Assembly (NCBI GenBank): GCA_002452325.1
Contig: DKFG01000127.1
Span: 6,872-28,018, forward strand
Length of the DNA stretch: 21,147 bases
Source: Geobacter sp. UBA6802
Lineage (GTDB): Bacteria > Desulfobacterota > Desulfuromonadia > Geobacterales > Pseudopelobacteraceae
Direction of reading: 5' to 3'
The number at the start of each line of letters is the position of its first letter. Position 1 is the first letter of the stretch. Positions 1 to 6,532 of this stretch are shown piece by piece. Under the pieces are notes generated by a model. It saw nothing but the letters and a program-made list of their open reading frames with translations, made no database searches and was not told the origin of the DNA. The translations under genes and the position numbers were made by a program.

Positions 1-725
1 CCGGCAGCGGCAAGACCACCACCCTCTATGCCGCCCTGACCGAGATCCATACAGGATTAGACAAGATCATCACCATTGAGGACCCGGTGGAGTACCTGCT
101 GAAGGGGGTGCTGCAGATTCCGGTTAACGAGAAGAAGGGGCTGACCTTTGCCCGTGGTCTGCGTTCGATCCTGCGCCATGACCCGGACAAGATCATGGTG
201 GGGGAGATCCGCGACCCGGAGACCGCCCAGATCGCCGTGCAGTCGGCCCTCACCGGCCACCTGGTGTTCACCACCGTGCATGCCAACAACGTGCTGGATG
301 TGATCGGCCGTTTTACCCACATGGGGCTCGACCCCTACAATTTTGTCTCGTCGCTCAACTGTGTGATGGCCCAGCGGCTGGTGCGCAAGGTCTGCAAACA
401 ATGCTGTCGTCCGGTGGAGCTCAGCGATCAGCAACTGCGCGAATCGGCCATCGATCCGGCCGTGCGTGCTACGGCCACCTTCGTTGAGGCGGTGGGCTGC
501 GACGCCTGCAACAACACCGGTTATCGCGGCCGCTCAGCCATTGTCGAATTTCTGGAGATGAACGACGAGCTGCGGGATATGATCGTCTCCAAGGCGCCGG
601 CCAGCCGTCTGAAACAGGCCGCCCGCGAGTATGGCACCATCTTCCTGCGGGAGGCGGCGGTTGAGAAATTATGTAACGGTGAGACCACCCTGCAGGAGAT
701 TAACCGGGTGACCTTTGTGGAATAG
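1..725 (+). CDS. gspE: GspE/PilB-family secretion ATPase, 5'-truncated by the window edge
   Basis: This is the C-terminal 240 residues of a hexameric cytoplasmic ATPase that powers pseudopilus or pilus assembly in type II secretion and type IV pilus systems. The first full codon is at position 3, inside the Walker A loop (GSGKTT). An Asp-box region (ITIEDPVEY) follows, then Walker B (MVGEIRDPETA, visible residues 65-75) and a His-box (TGHLVFTTVHAN). A tetracysteine zinc-binding site typical of GspE/PilB is present, with CKQCC at visible residues 131-135 and CDAC at 166-169. The stop TAG is at 723-725. The last 28 bases are repeated near 5700. Family assignment is certain. Whether it serves a T2SS or a pilus is inferred from the GspD and GspG genes at the other end of the window. 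Its start and upstream partners lie outside. Confidence 0.95.
   Translation, partial: GSGKTTTLYAALTEIHTGLDKIITIEDPVEYLLKGVLQIPVNEKKGLTFARGLRSILRHDPDKIMVGEIRDPETAQIAVQSALTGHLVFTTVHANNVLDVIGRFTHMGLDPYNFVSSLNCVMAQRLVRKVCKQCCRPVELSDQQLRESAIDPAVRATATFVEAVGCDACNNTGYRGRSAIVEFLEMNDELRDMIVSKAPASRLKQAAREYGTIFLREAAVEKLCNGETTLQEINRVTFVE
697..724 (+). repeat. 28-bp direct repeat, left copy (3' end of gspE)
   Basis: The sequence from AGATTAACCGGG to GGAATA recurs at 5694-5721 with one mismatch (T701 versus C5698); the final 23 bases are identical. This copy is the natural end of the gspE reading frame, including most of its stop codon. Similarity stops right after the stop codon in both copies. The two copies bracket the genes at 715-1254 and 1279-5625. 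Confidence 0.93.
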
Positions 726-1254
726 AGTTGCCCAAAAAATAGCCATATTATATAACGACCTGCCGCATCTATCGTTGCGAAGCGGCCTGTTTGTTGCTCT
801 GATCGGCATGATTGCAGCCATGATCATCTCTATCTGGCTCGGTTCTTCAGGGCAGCAACAGATCACGATCAAAGCGCCCCCCCCCGATGTTACCGCCGTG
901 ATGCAGCACTTTGCGTACAGTGAAGAGCTTTCCTATGCCACGCTGTCAGTGCAGGGGCGTCGTGGTGTTCAACGGGGCAAGCGGATGCTCGGTTTGCGAC
1001 TGACCGCCGCGCAAACCACCAACCTTGAGCAGATAGCCGGTACATTAACGAATCAGGCAGGAGAAGTGCTGCAGTTCAGTGCGGCTTCAGCTACGTGGGA
1101 CATACAGCGTAATGCGCCGCTGGAACTGCAACGCCAGGTGGTGCTCATTCTGCGAGGTTCCCGGCTGGGCAACGTACAACGCGCCTTGCTGTATCTGCGT
1201 GAAGGGCAACTGGTGGTCTATGCTGATCAACGTCGAGTCTATCAACTGCATTGA
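715..1254 (+). CDS. Small inner-membrane-anchored periplasmic protein, LptC-like at most; start uncertain
   Basis: This gene encodes up to 179 residues. One hydrophobic segment (about residues 23-42, SGLFVALIGMIAAMIISIWL) is followed by a soluble, probably periplasmic domain rich in short beta-strand-like stretches. The topology and the pattern (RGKRMLGLRLTA ... LFSA-like SAASATWD ... LQRQVVLI) loosely recall LptC/OstA-type proteins, but I cannot assign it. The longest frame starts at TTG 715, overlapping gspE by 11 bp with no Shine-Dalgarno sequence at proper spacing. TTG 775 and ATG 808 are alternatives, although ATG 808 would cut into the membrane segment. The stop at 1252-1254 is 24 bp before the next gene, so the two genes are probably co-transcribed. 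Codons 55-57 contain a run of nine C (877-885), a possible slippage site. The gene lies inside the segment bracketed by the 28-bp repeats. Confidence 0.7.
   Translation: MWNRVAQKIAILYNDLPHLSLRSGLFVALIGMIAAMIISIWLGSSGQQQITIKAPPPDVTAVMQHFAYSEELSYATLSVQGRRGVQRGKRMLGLRLTAAQTTNLEQIAGTLTNQAGEVLQFSAASATWDIQRNAPLELQRQVVLILRGSRLGNVQRALLYLREGQLVVYADQRRVYQLH
728..756 (+). promoter_or_regulatory. Candidate sigma70 promoter just after gspE
   Basis: TTGCCC at 728-733 and TATAAC at 751-756 are separated by exactly 17 bp, within an AT-rich patch beginning immediately after the gspE stop and the 28-bp repeat. If real, transcription would begin near 763. The small membrane protein would then have to start at 775 or later on this transcript. 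This is pattern evidence only. Confidence 0.4.
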
Positions 1255-1278
1255 GATAACCCGAGGAGGATACCTTTC

Positions 1279-4200
1279 GTGAAACAACGCTTCCTGATCT
1301 GCCTGTTCGCCATGCTGCTTGTCTCCTGTCTGGCCTGGGCTTCTGGCGTGACGAGCCAGGCCGTGTCACTGATAACCAGCGCAACAGTCACAGCGCCGGC
1401 TGATGACGCGCTTGCCCTGATAGCCACCGGTAAGACACAGTTGGAACAGCACAATATTCTGGCTGCCCGCGATGCGTTCCAGGCTGCGGTTGCTGCCGAT
1501 GCCAGCAACCAGGAGGCGCAACTGTTGTATGGTGTTACACGGGTGCTGGCGGTCTACGAGGATGGTCAGGCAACCCAGACGGCTGCCCTTGACAGCGTTA
1601 AAGAGGTTGGTGAACTGTCAGGTCTGGTCTTCAGCCTGTTTGGTCTGTATGACACCCAGGCCACCATGGGTGAAGCGTTGGCTGCAACCACCCCCACCAC
1701 AGGGGAAGTTATCACCTTTCTGACCAACAAGTTGCTGCCGCAGGTAGAGGGGGCCATCGCCAACCTGCAGGCCGTCTCCAATCCGGCTTTCAGCTCCACC
1801 CTTCAGCCGTCAAGCCTAGATACGATCTCCCTGGCTGCCATCAGTGTTGATTATGCCGATGCGCAGGTCATCAAGGCGATGCTCTACGCCATCCAGAGTA
1901 AGCTGGAACTGCTGCGCGTCTACGGGCTGAACGCCAACTTGCCCAACCTGCTGAATGACGAAGTACCCAACCTGAAGCGGGTGCGTGATCTGATGCTGGC
2001 AGATGCAACCTTTCTTGCCCCGGTCAATGCCAGTCGTCTGACGGTCGCCCAAAACGCCTTTGTCTCGTTTGCCGACAGCTTTACTGCTGCCGTTGCGGCC
2101 ATCAGGGCCCGCAGTATCCCGACCGGCCACCTGTTTGTGCTTGATCAGCCCCTTGACGATGCACCGTTTAGCAGCCTCTCCGAATCTGTCGATCCTGTGC
2201 TGGCAGCCCTGGTTGAGATCAAGGCTTCTCTTGCAGGCGCCCAGCACTACACCTTCGTCAGCGGCAGTGACGGTGCTGTGGTCGATCTGTCCAAATTTTT
2301 CAATGCTGCCAGCCCGGTCAACTTCCGCAGTATGCTGGCCAACTGTACAACCGCTACCGCCCTGCCGGACAACACGCTGGGCGGTATCTTCCCGCTGGGG
2401 CTCGCTGCGCTGCAGCAGGGTGTGTACTCCTATCATCAGCATATTCTTGGTGCGGTATGCAGTAACTACGCAGGCGTACCGATGGCGCAGCTTGAGGATT
2501 GGGGGTACTGGTTTTATCACAATCCGGCGGATGGATATGTCGAGTCACCGCAATACCTGGAGTTGATGAACAATGGCTCGGCCGACCTGTCTGTCTCCGC
2601 AGTCTCGGTAACGGGACGTGATGCCGGATCCTTCAGGTTGTTTGCCGAATCCTGCCCTGCTGGCATGCCGTTATCGCTGCAACCCGGTACGTCGTGCTCG
2701 CTTGGTGTTGAGTTTGTCCCTGAGTCAGCTGGCGAAAAACAGGCTGTTGTTGAGCTGCTCACCAATGATCCCACCAGATCGGTGATCACCGTGCCGGTAT
2801 ACGGCATGTCGGTACCGCAGGCAGTTGCCGGCGCAGTGTCCAGTTCAGCCCGGATTACCGCCGGTGCTGTCACCACTAGCTACGTGTATGCAGCCTTTTC
2901 GGGCCAGGGTGTCTTCCGCAGCAGCACCGGCACCGGCAGCTGGGCTGCGGTTAACAATGGTCTTCAAAATCTGATGGTCACATCGTTGGTGGCTGATCCC
3001 GCCAGCCCCGCCACCCTGTATGCCGGCACCTATGGCGGCGGCGTGTTCAAAACGACCAACAACGGCGACAGCTGGAGTCCTGTCAGCAGCGGGCTTACGT
3101 TTGCCTACGTCACGACGCTGGCAATCAATCCTTCAGCGCCTGCCACCCTGTATGCCGGCACCTATGGCGGACTGTTCAAGACCACCAACGGCGGTGTCGG
3201 TTGGAGCAGGTTGTCTGGCGGTCTGCCGTCCGGCCCGATCACCAGCATCGCCGTCGATCCCGCTGACGGCAGTAAGGTCTATTGTCTCATCGGCGGGCAG
3301 GACGGCGGTCTGTATGCATCGGCTGACGGCGGCGCCAGCTGGCAGCAGCGGCTCGCCTCCTTCTATGATGAGTTACTCAAGGTGGTGGTGGGCGGTGGAA
3401 CCCCCGGCACGGTGCTGGTGACCGGATATGAAGGACTCCGTAGAAGTGCTGATGCCGGCCTGACCTGGACGACAGTCAGTGCGCAAGCTGCACAACAACT
3501 GCTTGCAGCGGGCCAGTACCTCTATGCCGTGTCGTACGACGGCAGCTGGTTCGCAAGTAGTGATAATGGCGCCACCTGGACTCAGGTTGCGGATTCGTTT
3601 CCGGTTGATATGCTGATGGCCGACCCGAATGATGCTTCAAAGCTGTATTCGGGGTCAGAGGCAACCATCACGCAGATTATCAATGGCGGTGAAACCATAA
3701 CCCCCAGCAACCTGCCGATCGCCTCGTCAGTGGCAGTGAAACATTTTGCGGTTGATCCGCGTAACAGCTCAATCGTCTATGCTGCAGCACAAGCCGGGGG
3801 GGTGCTTAAAAGCGTTGATGGCGGGCAAACCTGGAATCCCGCCAACAGCGGCTTGGAGGGTAAGACGATCCTGACGGTCCGTCCCTCCTCAGCCACATCG
3901 GGACTGGTGCTGGCAGGAACCCAGGGGCAGGGGCTGTACCGTTCCACCGATGGCGGCGCCAGCTGGACACAGATATCAAATGGCATCAGTTCAGTGCTGG
4001 GTATCTCTGATCTGCTGGTTGTCTCCGGCATCCCGGAACAGTTGTTTGCTGCCACTGGTGGTGGTGTCTACCGCAGTCTCGATGGTGGTGTCAGCTGGAG
4101 CTTGTTTGGTGGCCTGAACGGCTATATCAATGCTCTTGCTTATGGTAACGGCTATCTGTATGCAGCCAGCTCCACGGTCTTGTACCGTGGGCTGCTCAGC

Positions 4201-5625
4201 GATGGCATCCTGCAGGAGATCGGCGTCATCCCTGCTTATCAGTATTGGCAGCCAACTATTGCCTCACTGCTGGTGCTGCCAGGTGAGCAAACCACGGTTT
4301 ATCTGGTGCAAAACGACGGTGCGTTGGTCAAGAGTTCAAACGGCGGCGCTTTAAGCACGGTCACACCGTCGAGCGAGTACGGCACGCAACAAGTGCTATC
4401 GCTTGCGTCCAACCCGCAGCAACCGTCAACGCTGTATGCCGGCGCCTACAACGGTGTCTACTATACGACGAATGGGGGGGTATCCTGGTCCCCGCTGGAT
4501 TTTGGACTCTGGAACCTGCGTTCTCTGGCATTCAGCGGCGGGGGCAGCCATCTGGTGGCCGGCACCTATGACCGTGTGTACCGAATAGCATACCCAAACG
4601 CCACATCTGCATACTACCCGCTCAACCTGACCATCAGCGGTAGTGGCATGGTTTCTGCTGTTGAGGCGCAGTTTGGCTGCGCTACAGGTACGTGTACTGA
4701 TACTTTTGATGAAGGCACGTTGATTGAATTGGCACCGGAACCGGGAATGTCTTCGGTTTTTAGTGGCTGGTCCGGTTGTGACAGCGTAGTCGGCGATGTC
4801 TGCCAAGTGCGCATGACCGCTGCCAAGAGTATCACCGCCAGCTTTGTAACCGACACTCGGCCCCTGCTGCTGATGGCCTTGCCTCCTGGCGGTTCCTATC
4901 AGGGGGCACAGCGTGTTGCTTTAGTCAGCAACAAGAACGTGCCGATTTATTACACCTTGAACGGTAGCGACCCTACCCAGGCGTCGTCGGTTTATGCGTC
5001 ACCAATCAGCATTGAAACTAGCGCTACCCTCAAATATCGGGCACTGGACAACGGAACCTTGAGTGCCGTGGCAAGCGAAGTCTACAGCATCACACCATCC
5101 ACGGCCCTGCTTACGGTTGAGCGTGCAGGCACCGCTGCGGCTGCTGGTGGCTCAATCACCCCCAGTGTCGGCAACCTTGATTGGAACGGAACGGCCGGTT
5201 CTGCCAGCTACACGCTGAACACCAGCCTCAGCCTGACCGCCTGCAGTGACGCAGACACCAGCTTTGGCGGCTGGTCTGGCTGTGACAGTACCACGGCGGT
5301 AGGCGATTGCCTGGCCTGCAACCTTACCCTGTCCAGCGACAGGGCGGTAGGCGCCACCTTCAACTTGCTTGATTATGTGCGCTTGGTTGGCGGTGGTTCA
5401 TACGGCACCATCAGGACCGCCCACGATGCGGCCGGTGCAGCGGGCGGGACGCTTTGGGGGCGTGCAGTCATCCTTAGCGAGGGTGCCTTGCGTATAGACT
5501 GGCCGGTGATCTTGCGCGGGGGCTATGACATCGGATTCTCCACGCAAAACGATTTCACCACCTTGCAGGGCACGCTGACCATTGGTGACGGTAGTCTGGT
5601 GGCGGATCGCTTGATCATACAATAA
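1279..5625 (+). CDS. Giant exported BNR/sortilin-like propeller protein with InlB-type repeats and the shared C-terminal module
   Basis: This gene encodes 1448 residues from GTG 1279, supported by AGGAGG at 1264-1269. The N-terminal signal has both a lipobox-like LVSC (14-17) and an AWA signal-peptidase I site (19-21), so lipoprotein or soluble export is unresolved. Domains: an alpha-helical TPR-like region (about 42-95, helical to about 280); a choice-of-anchor-D/ASH-like beta domain (about 420-508); a long run of BNR/Asp-box blades (about 525-1105, motifs such as KTTNNGDSW, RSTDGGASW, YTTNGGVSW); a GWSGC divergent InlB B-repeat-like domain (about 1115-1190); a chitobiase C-terminal-like domain (about 1195-1272, IYYTLNGSDPT); a second GWSGC repeat (about 1277-1362); and an 85-residue tail ending GTLTIGDGSLVADRLIIQ-stop. 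The protein is probably secreted, with binding or adhesion more likely than catalysis. The gene lies inside the segment bracketed by 28-bp repeats. Confidence 0.9.
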   Translation: MKQRFLICLFAMLLVSCLAWASGVTSQAVSLITSATVTAPADDALALIATGKTQLEQHNILAARDAFQAAVAADASNQEAQLLYGVTRVLAVYEDGQATQTAALDSVKEVGELSGLVFSLFGLYDTQATMGEALAATTPTTGEVITFLTNKLLPQVEGAIANLQAVSNPAFSSTLQPSSLDTISLAAISVDYADAQVIKAMLYAIQSKLELLRVYGLNANLPNLLNDEVPNLKRVRDLMLADATFLAPVNASRLTVAQNAFVSFADSFTAAVAAIRARSIPTGHLFVLDQPLDDAPFSSLSESVDPVLAALVEIKASLAGAQHYTFVSGSDGAVVDLSKFFNAASPVNFRSMLANCTTATALPDNTLGGIFPLGLAALQQGVYSYHQHILGAVCSNYAGVPMAQLEDWGYWFYHNPADGYVESPQYLELMNNGSADLSVSAVSVTGRDAGSFRLFAESCPAGMPLSLQPGTSCSLGVEFVPESAGEKQAVVELLTNDPTRSVITVPVYGMSVPQAVAGAVSSSARITAGAVTTSYVYAAFSGQGVFRSSTGTGSWAAVNNGLQNLMVTSLVADPASPATLYAGTYGGGVFKTTNNGDSWSPVSSGLTFAYVTTLAINPSAPATLYAGTYGGLFKTTNGGVGWSRLSGGLPSGPITSIAVDPADGSKVYCLIGGQDGGLYASADGGASWQQRLASFYDELLKVVVGGGTPGTVLVTGYEGLRRSADAGLTWTTVSAQAAQQLLAAGQYLYAVSYDGSWFASSDNGATWTQVADSFPVDMLMADPNDASKLYSGSEATITQIINGGETITPSNLPIASSVAVKHFAVDPRNSSIVYAAAQAGGVLKSVDGGQTWNPANSGLEGKTILTVRPSSATSGLVLAGTQGQGLYRSTDGGASWTQISNGISSVLGISDLLVVSGIPEQLFAATGGGVYRSLDGGVSWSLFGGLNGYINALAYGNGYLYAASSTVLYRGLLSDGILQEIGVIPAYQYWQPTIASLLVLPGEQTTVYLVQNDGALVKSSNGGALSTVTPSSEYGTQQVLSLASNPQQPSTLYAGAYNGVYYTTNGGVSWSPLDFGLWNLRSLAFSGGGSHLVAGTYDRVYRIAYPNATSAYYPLNLTISGSGMVSAVEAQFGCATGTCTDTFDEGTLIELAPEPGMSSVFSGWSGCDSVVGDVCQVRMTAAKSITASFVTDTRPLLLMALPPGGSYQGAQRVALVSNKNVPIYYTLNGSDPTQASSVYASPISIETSATLKYRALDNGTLSAVASEVYSITPSTALLTVERAGTAAAAGGSITPSVGNLDWNGTAGSASYTLNTSLSLTACSDADTSFGGWSGCDSTTAVGDCLACNLTLSSDRAVGATFNLLDYVRLVGGGSYGTIRTAHDAAGAAGGTLWGRAVILSEGALRIDWPVILRGGYDIGFSTQNDFTTLQGTLTIGDGSLVADRLIIQ
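3010..3170 (+). repeat. 29-bp exact direct repeat within propeller-coding DNA
   Basis: The 29 bases at 3010-3038, starting GCCACCCTGTATGCCGG, recur exactly at 3142-3170. They encode ATLYAGTYGG in adjacent blades of the 1448-residue protein. The spacing of 132 bp (44 codons) is one blade, pointing to recent blade duplication or gene conversion. Confidence 0.9.
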
Positions 5626-5641
5626 CGGAAGTTATTGTATG
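5616..5641 (+). other. 11-bp inverted repeat with GGAA loop spanning a stop codon
   Basis: Bases 5616-5626 (CATACAATAAC) pair perfectly with 5631-5641 (GTTATTGTATG) around the tetraloop GGAA. The TAA stop of the 1448-residue gene (5623-5625) lies in the left arm. A second, stronger hairpin follows at 5655. The structure could help 3'-end formation or protect the transcript end. Confidence 0.6.
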
Positions 5642-5654
5642 CTGATATGCAGTT

Positions 5655-5692
5655 TCACAGAGGTCCTGGCACGTACCGCAGGGCCTCTGTGA
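5655..5692 (+). terminator. Hairpin downstream of the 1448-residue gene
   Basis: TCACAGAGG (5655-5663) pairs with CCTCTGTGA (5684-5692). The stem extends inward through one G-U pair (5664/5683), two C-G pairs and two more pairs, leaving a loop of about 10 bases. No U-tract follows, so intrinsic termination would be weak or would need the neighbouring hairpin. It lies just before the right copy of the 28-bp repeat. Confidence 0.55.
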
Positions 5693-5693
5693 T

Positions 5694-5721
5694 AGATCAA
5701 CCGGGTGACCTTTGTGGAATA
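5694..5721 (+). repeat. 28-bp direct repeat, right copy (non-coding gspE 3'-end remnant)
   Basis: This is the second copy of the gspE terminal sequence at 697-724, with 27 of 28 bases identical. Here it lies in intergenic DNA after the hairpin and codes for nothing obvious. The offset between copies is 4997 bp. This arrangement is expected if a segment was inserted at the end of gspE with a duplicated junction. Confidence 0.93.
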
Positions 5722-5780
5722 ATACTGAATAATAACGGTAGCGTGATAGCAGCTTCTCGTCTTTTCTTTGCAAACATCCG

Positions 5781-5822
5781 TTGATAAACCGGTCAAGGGC
5801 TAGTATGCTACATTGTAATACA
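5781..5822 (+). promoter_or_regulatory. parDE promoter with small palindrome
   Basis: TTGATA (5781-5786) and TATGCT (5804-5809) are spaced by 17 bp, a good sigma70-type pair 35 bp upstream of the antitoxin start. The odd-centred palindrome TGTA-A-TACA (5814-5822) lies over the expected transcription start. It is a candidate operator for autorepression by the ribbon-helix-helix antitoxin, as is known for ParD-type modules. Binding is inferred. Confidence 0.5.
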
Positions 5823-5843
5823 TTTGCGTAGAGGGAGGTCGTC

Positions 5844-6080
5844 ATGCCGCGCAATGCAAGTGTTACACTTGGTAAACATTTTGAAACGTTTGTCGATACA
5901 CAGATTCTGTCCGGCACGTTCTGCTCTCGAAGTGAGGTTATTCGTGCGGGTTTGGCATTGCTGGAAGACAATCAGGCAAAACAGAAAGCCTTCAGACAGG
6001 CAGTCATGGCAGGATTAGATAGTGGTTCCGAGGAATGTTCTTATGAAGATTTTATGAATGATCTTCATCGGCACCGATAG
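5844..6080 (+). CDS. parD: ParD-family antitoxin
   Basis: This gene encodes 78 residues from ATG 5844, with AGGGAGG at 5832-5838. The N-terminal half matches the ParD/CopG ribbon-helix-helix pattern (SVTLGKHFETFVDTQILSG ... SRSEVIRAGLALLED), which dimerises and binds operator DNA. The C-terminal half (about 45-78) is charged and would wrap and neutralise the toxin. The stop TAG (6078-6080) overlaps the GTG start of the toxin by one base (TAGTG), so the pair is translationally coupled. The surrounding DNA is visibly AT-richer than the flanking secreted-protein genes, which suggests acquisition. Confidence 0.92.
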   Translation: MPRNASVTLGKHFETFVDTQILSGTFCSRSEVIRAGLALLEDNQAKQKAFRQAVMAGLDSGSEECSYEDFMNDLHRHR

Positions 6081-6391
6081 TGAAGCAGTCTTTCAGATTT
6101 ACCCGAGCTGCTTTGAACGATCTTCGTGATATCGCAAAATATACGTGTAAAACCTGGGGACAAGAGCAAGAAGCGTCATATATCAAGGGGCTCTTTGCAT
6201 TTTTCGAGAGCATTGCCCGGAATGAGACCCTAAATCGGGATATGTCGGTGCTGGTACCCGGCTGCTTTTCATGCAAAATCAGTCACCATCTGATTGTTTT
6301 TCATTGGTTGGATGATGGCAGACCTGAGATCATACGTATTCTGCACGAAAAGATGGATATTCCCCAACGTTTGTTAGACGTAATGCGTTGA
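6080..6391 (+). CDS. parE: ParE/RelE-superfamily toxin
   Basis: This gene encodes 103 residues from GTG 6080, overlapping the antitoxin stop by one base. The sequence follows the ParE pattern: FRFTRAALNDLRDIAKYT near the N-terminus, a WG motif (K-T-W-G) at about residue 27, the central PGCFSCKISHHLIVFHW strand region, and the C-terminal EIIRILHEKMDIPQRL. Length and gene order (antitoxin first) are standard for the family. ParE proteins typically poison DNA gyrase, but the target of this one cannot be read from sequence. It shows no frameshift or truncation, so the pair is probably functional. It separates the + strand cassette from the minus-strand secretion island. Confidence 0.92.
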   Translation: MKQSFRFTRAALNDLRDIAKYTCKTWGQEQEASYIKGLFAFFESIARNETLNRDMSVLVPGCFSCKISHHLIVFHWLDDGRPEIIRILHEKMDIPQRLLDVMR

Positions 6392-6475
6392 TTCCGCTGA
6401 AGCCAGCCCTCAGTTACCACGCACAGGACCGGCTTCTCATCAAGTAAGGTAGAGTCTAAAACACTACAAACAGCA

Positions 6476-6509
6476 AACGCCCCCTCCGGACCTGTCCGGA
6501 AGGGGCGTT
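6476..6509 (-). terminator. GC-rich hairpin terminator after the 1463-residue gene
   Basis: AACGCCCC (6476-6483) pairs with GGGGCGTT (6502-6509), and an inner CCGGAC/GTCCGG stem (6486-6491 with 6494-6499) completes a long hairpin with one mismatch. On the minus strand it begins 24 bases after the stop of 6533-10924 and is followed by T-rich sequence. The outer arms match those of the hairpin at 11012-11047. It may also stop transcripts arriving from parE. Confidence 0.75.
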
Positions 6510-6532
6510 CGCGTTACAGGGGCAGCTGATTT

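Noticed and set aside
1816..2520. 234-codon open frame on the minus strand
   Set aside because: It lies wholly opposite the 1448-residue gene. Its translation shows no recognisable domain and reads as the complement of a GC-rich coding region.
3010..3170. CRISPR-like or mobile repeat from the 29-bp direct repeat
   Set aside because: There are only two copies, both in frame within propeller blades and spaced by one blade. It is protein-repeat DNA.
2800..4600. Sialidase or other enzymatic function for the BNR propeller
   Set aside because: Asp-box blades are present, but I see no catalytic Arg triad or FRIP-type motif. Blades alone do not support an enzyme call.
697..5721. Reading the 28-bp repeats as an insertion-sequence target-site duplication
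   Set aside because: 28 bp is longer than usual duplications, there is no transposase or terminal inverted repeat, and the repeat is the exact end of gspE. Insertion or recombination at a gene end fits better.
5615..5971. 118-codon minus-strand open frame over the hairpins and the parD start
   Set aside because: It crosses two hairpins, the repeat and the parDE promoter, and has no family resemblance. Its similarity to another minus-strand frame near 700 comes only from the 28-bp repeat.
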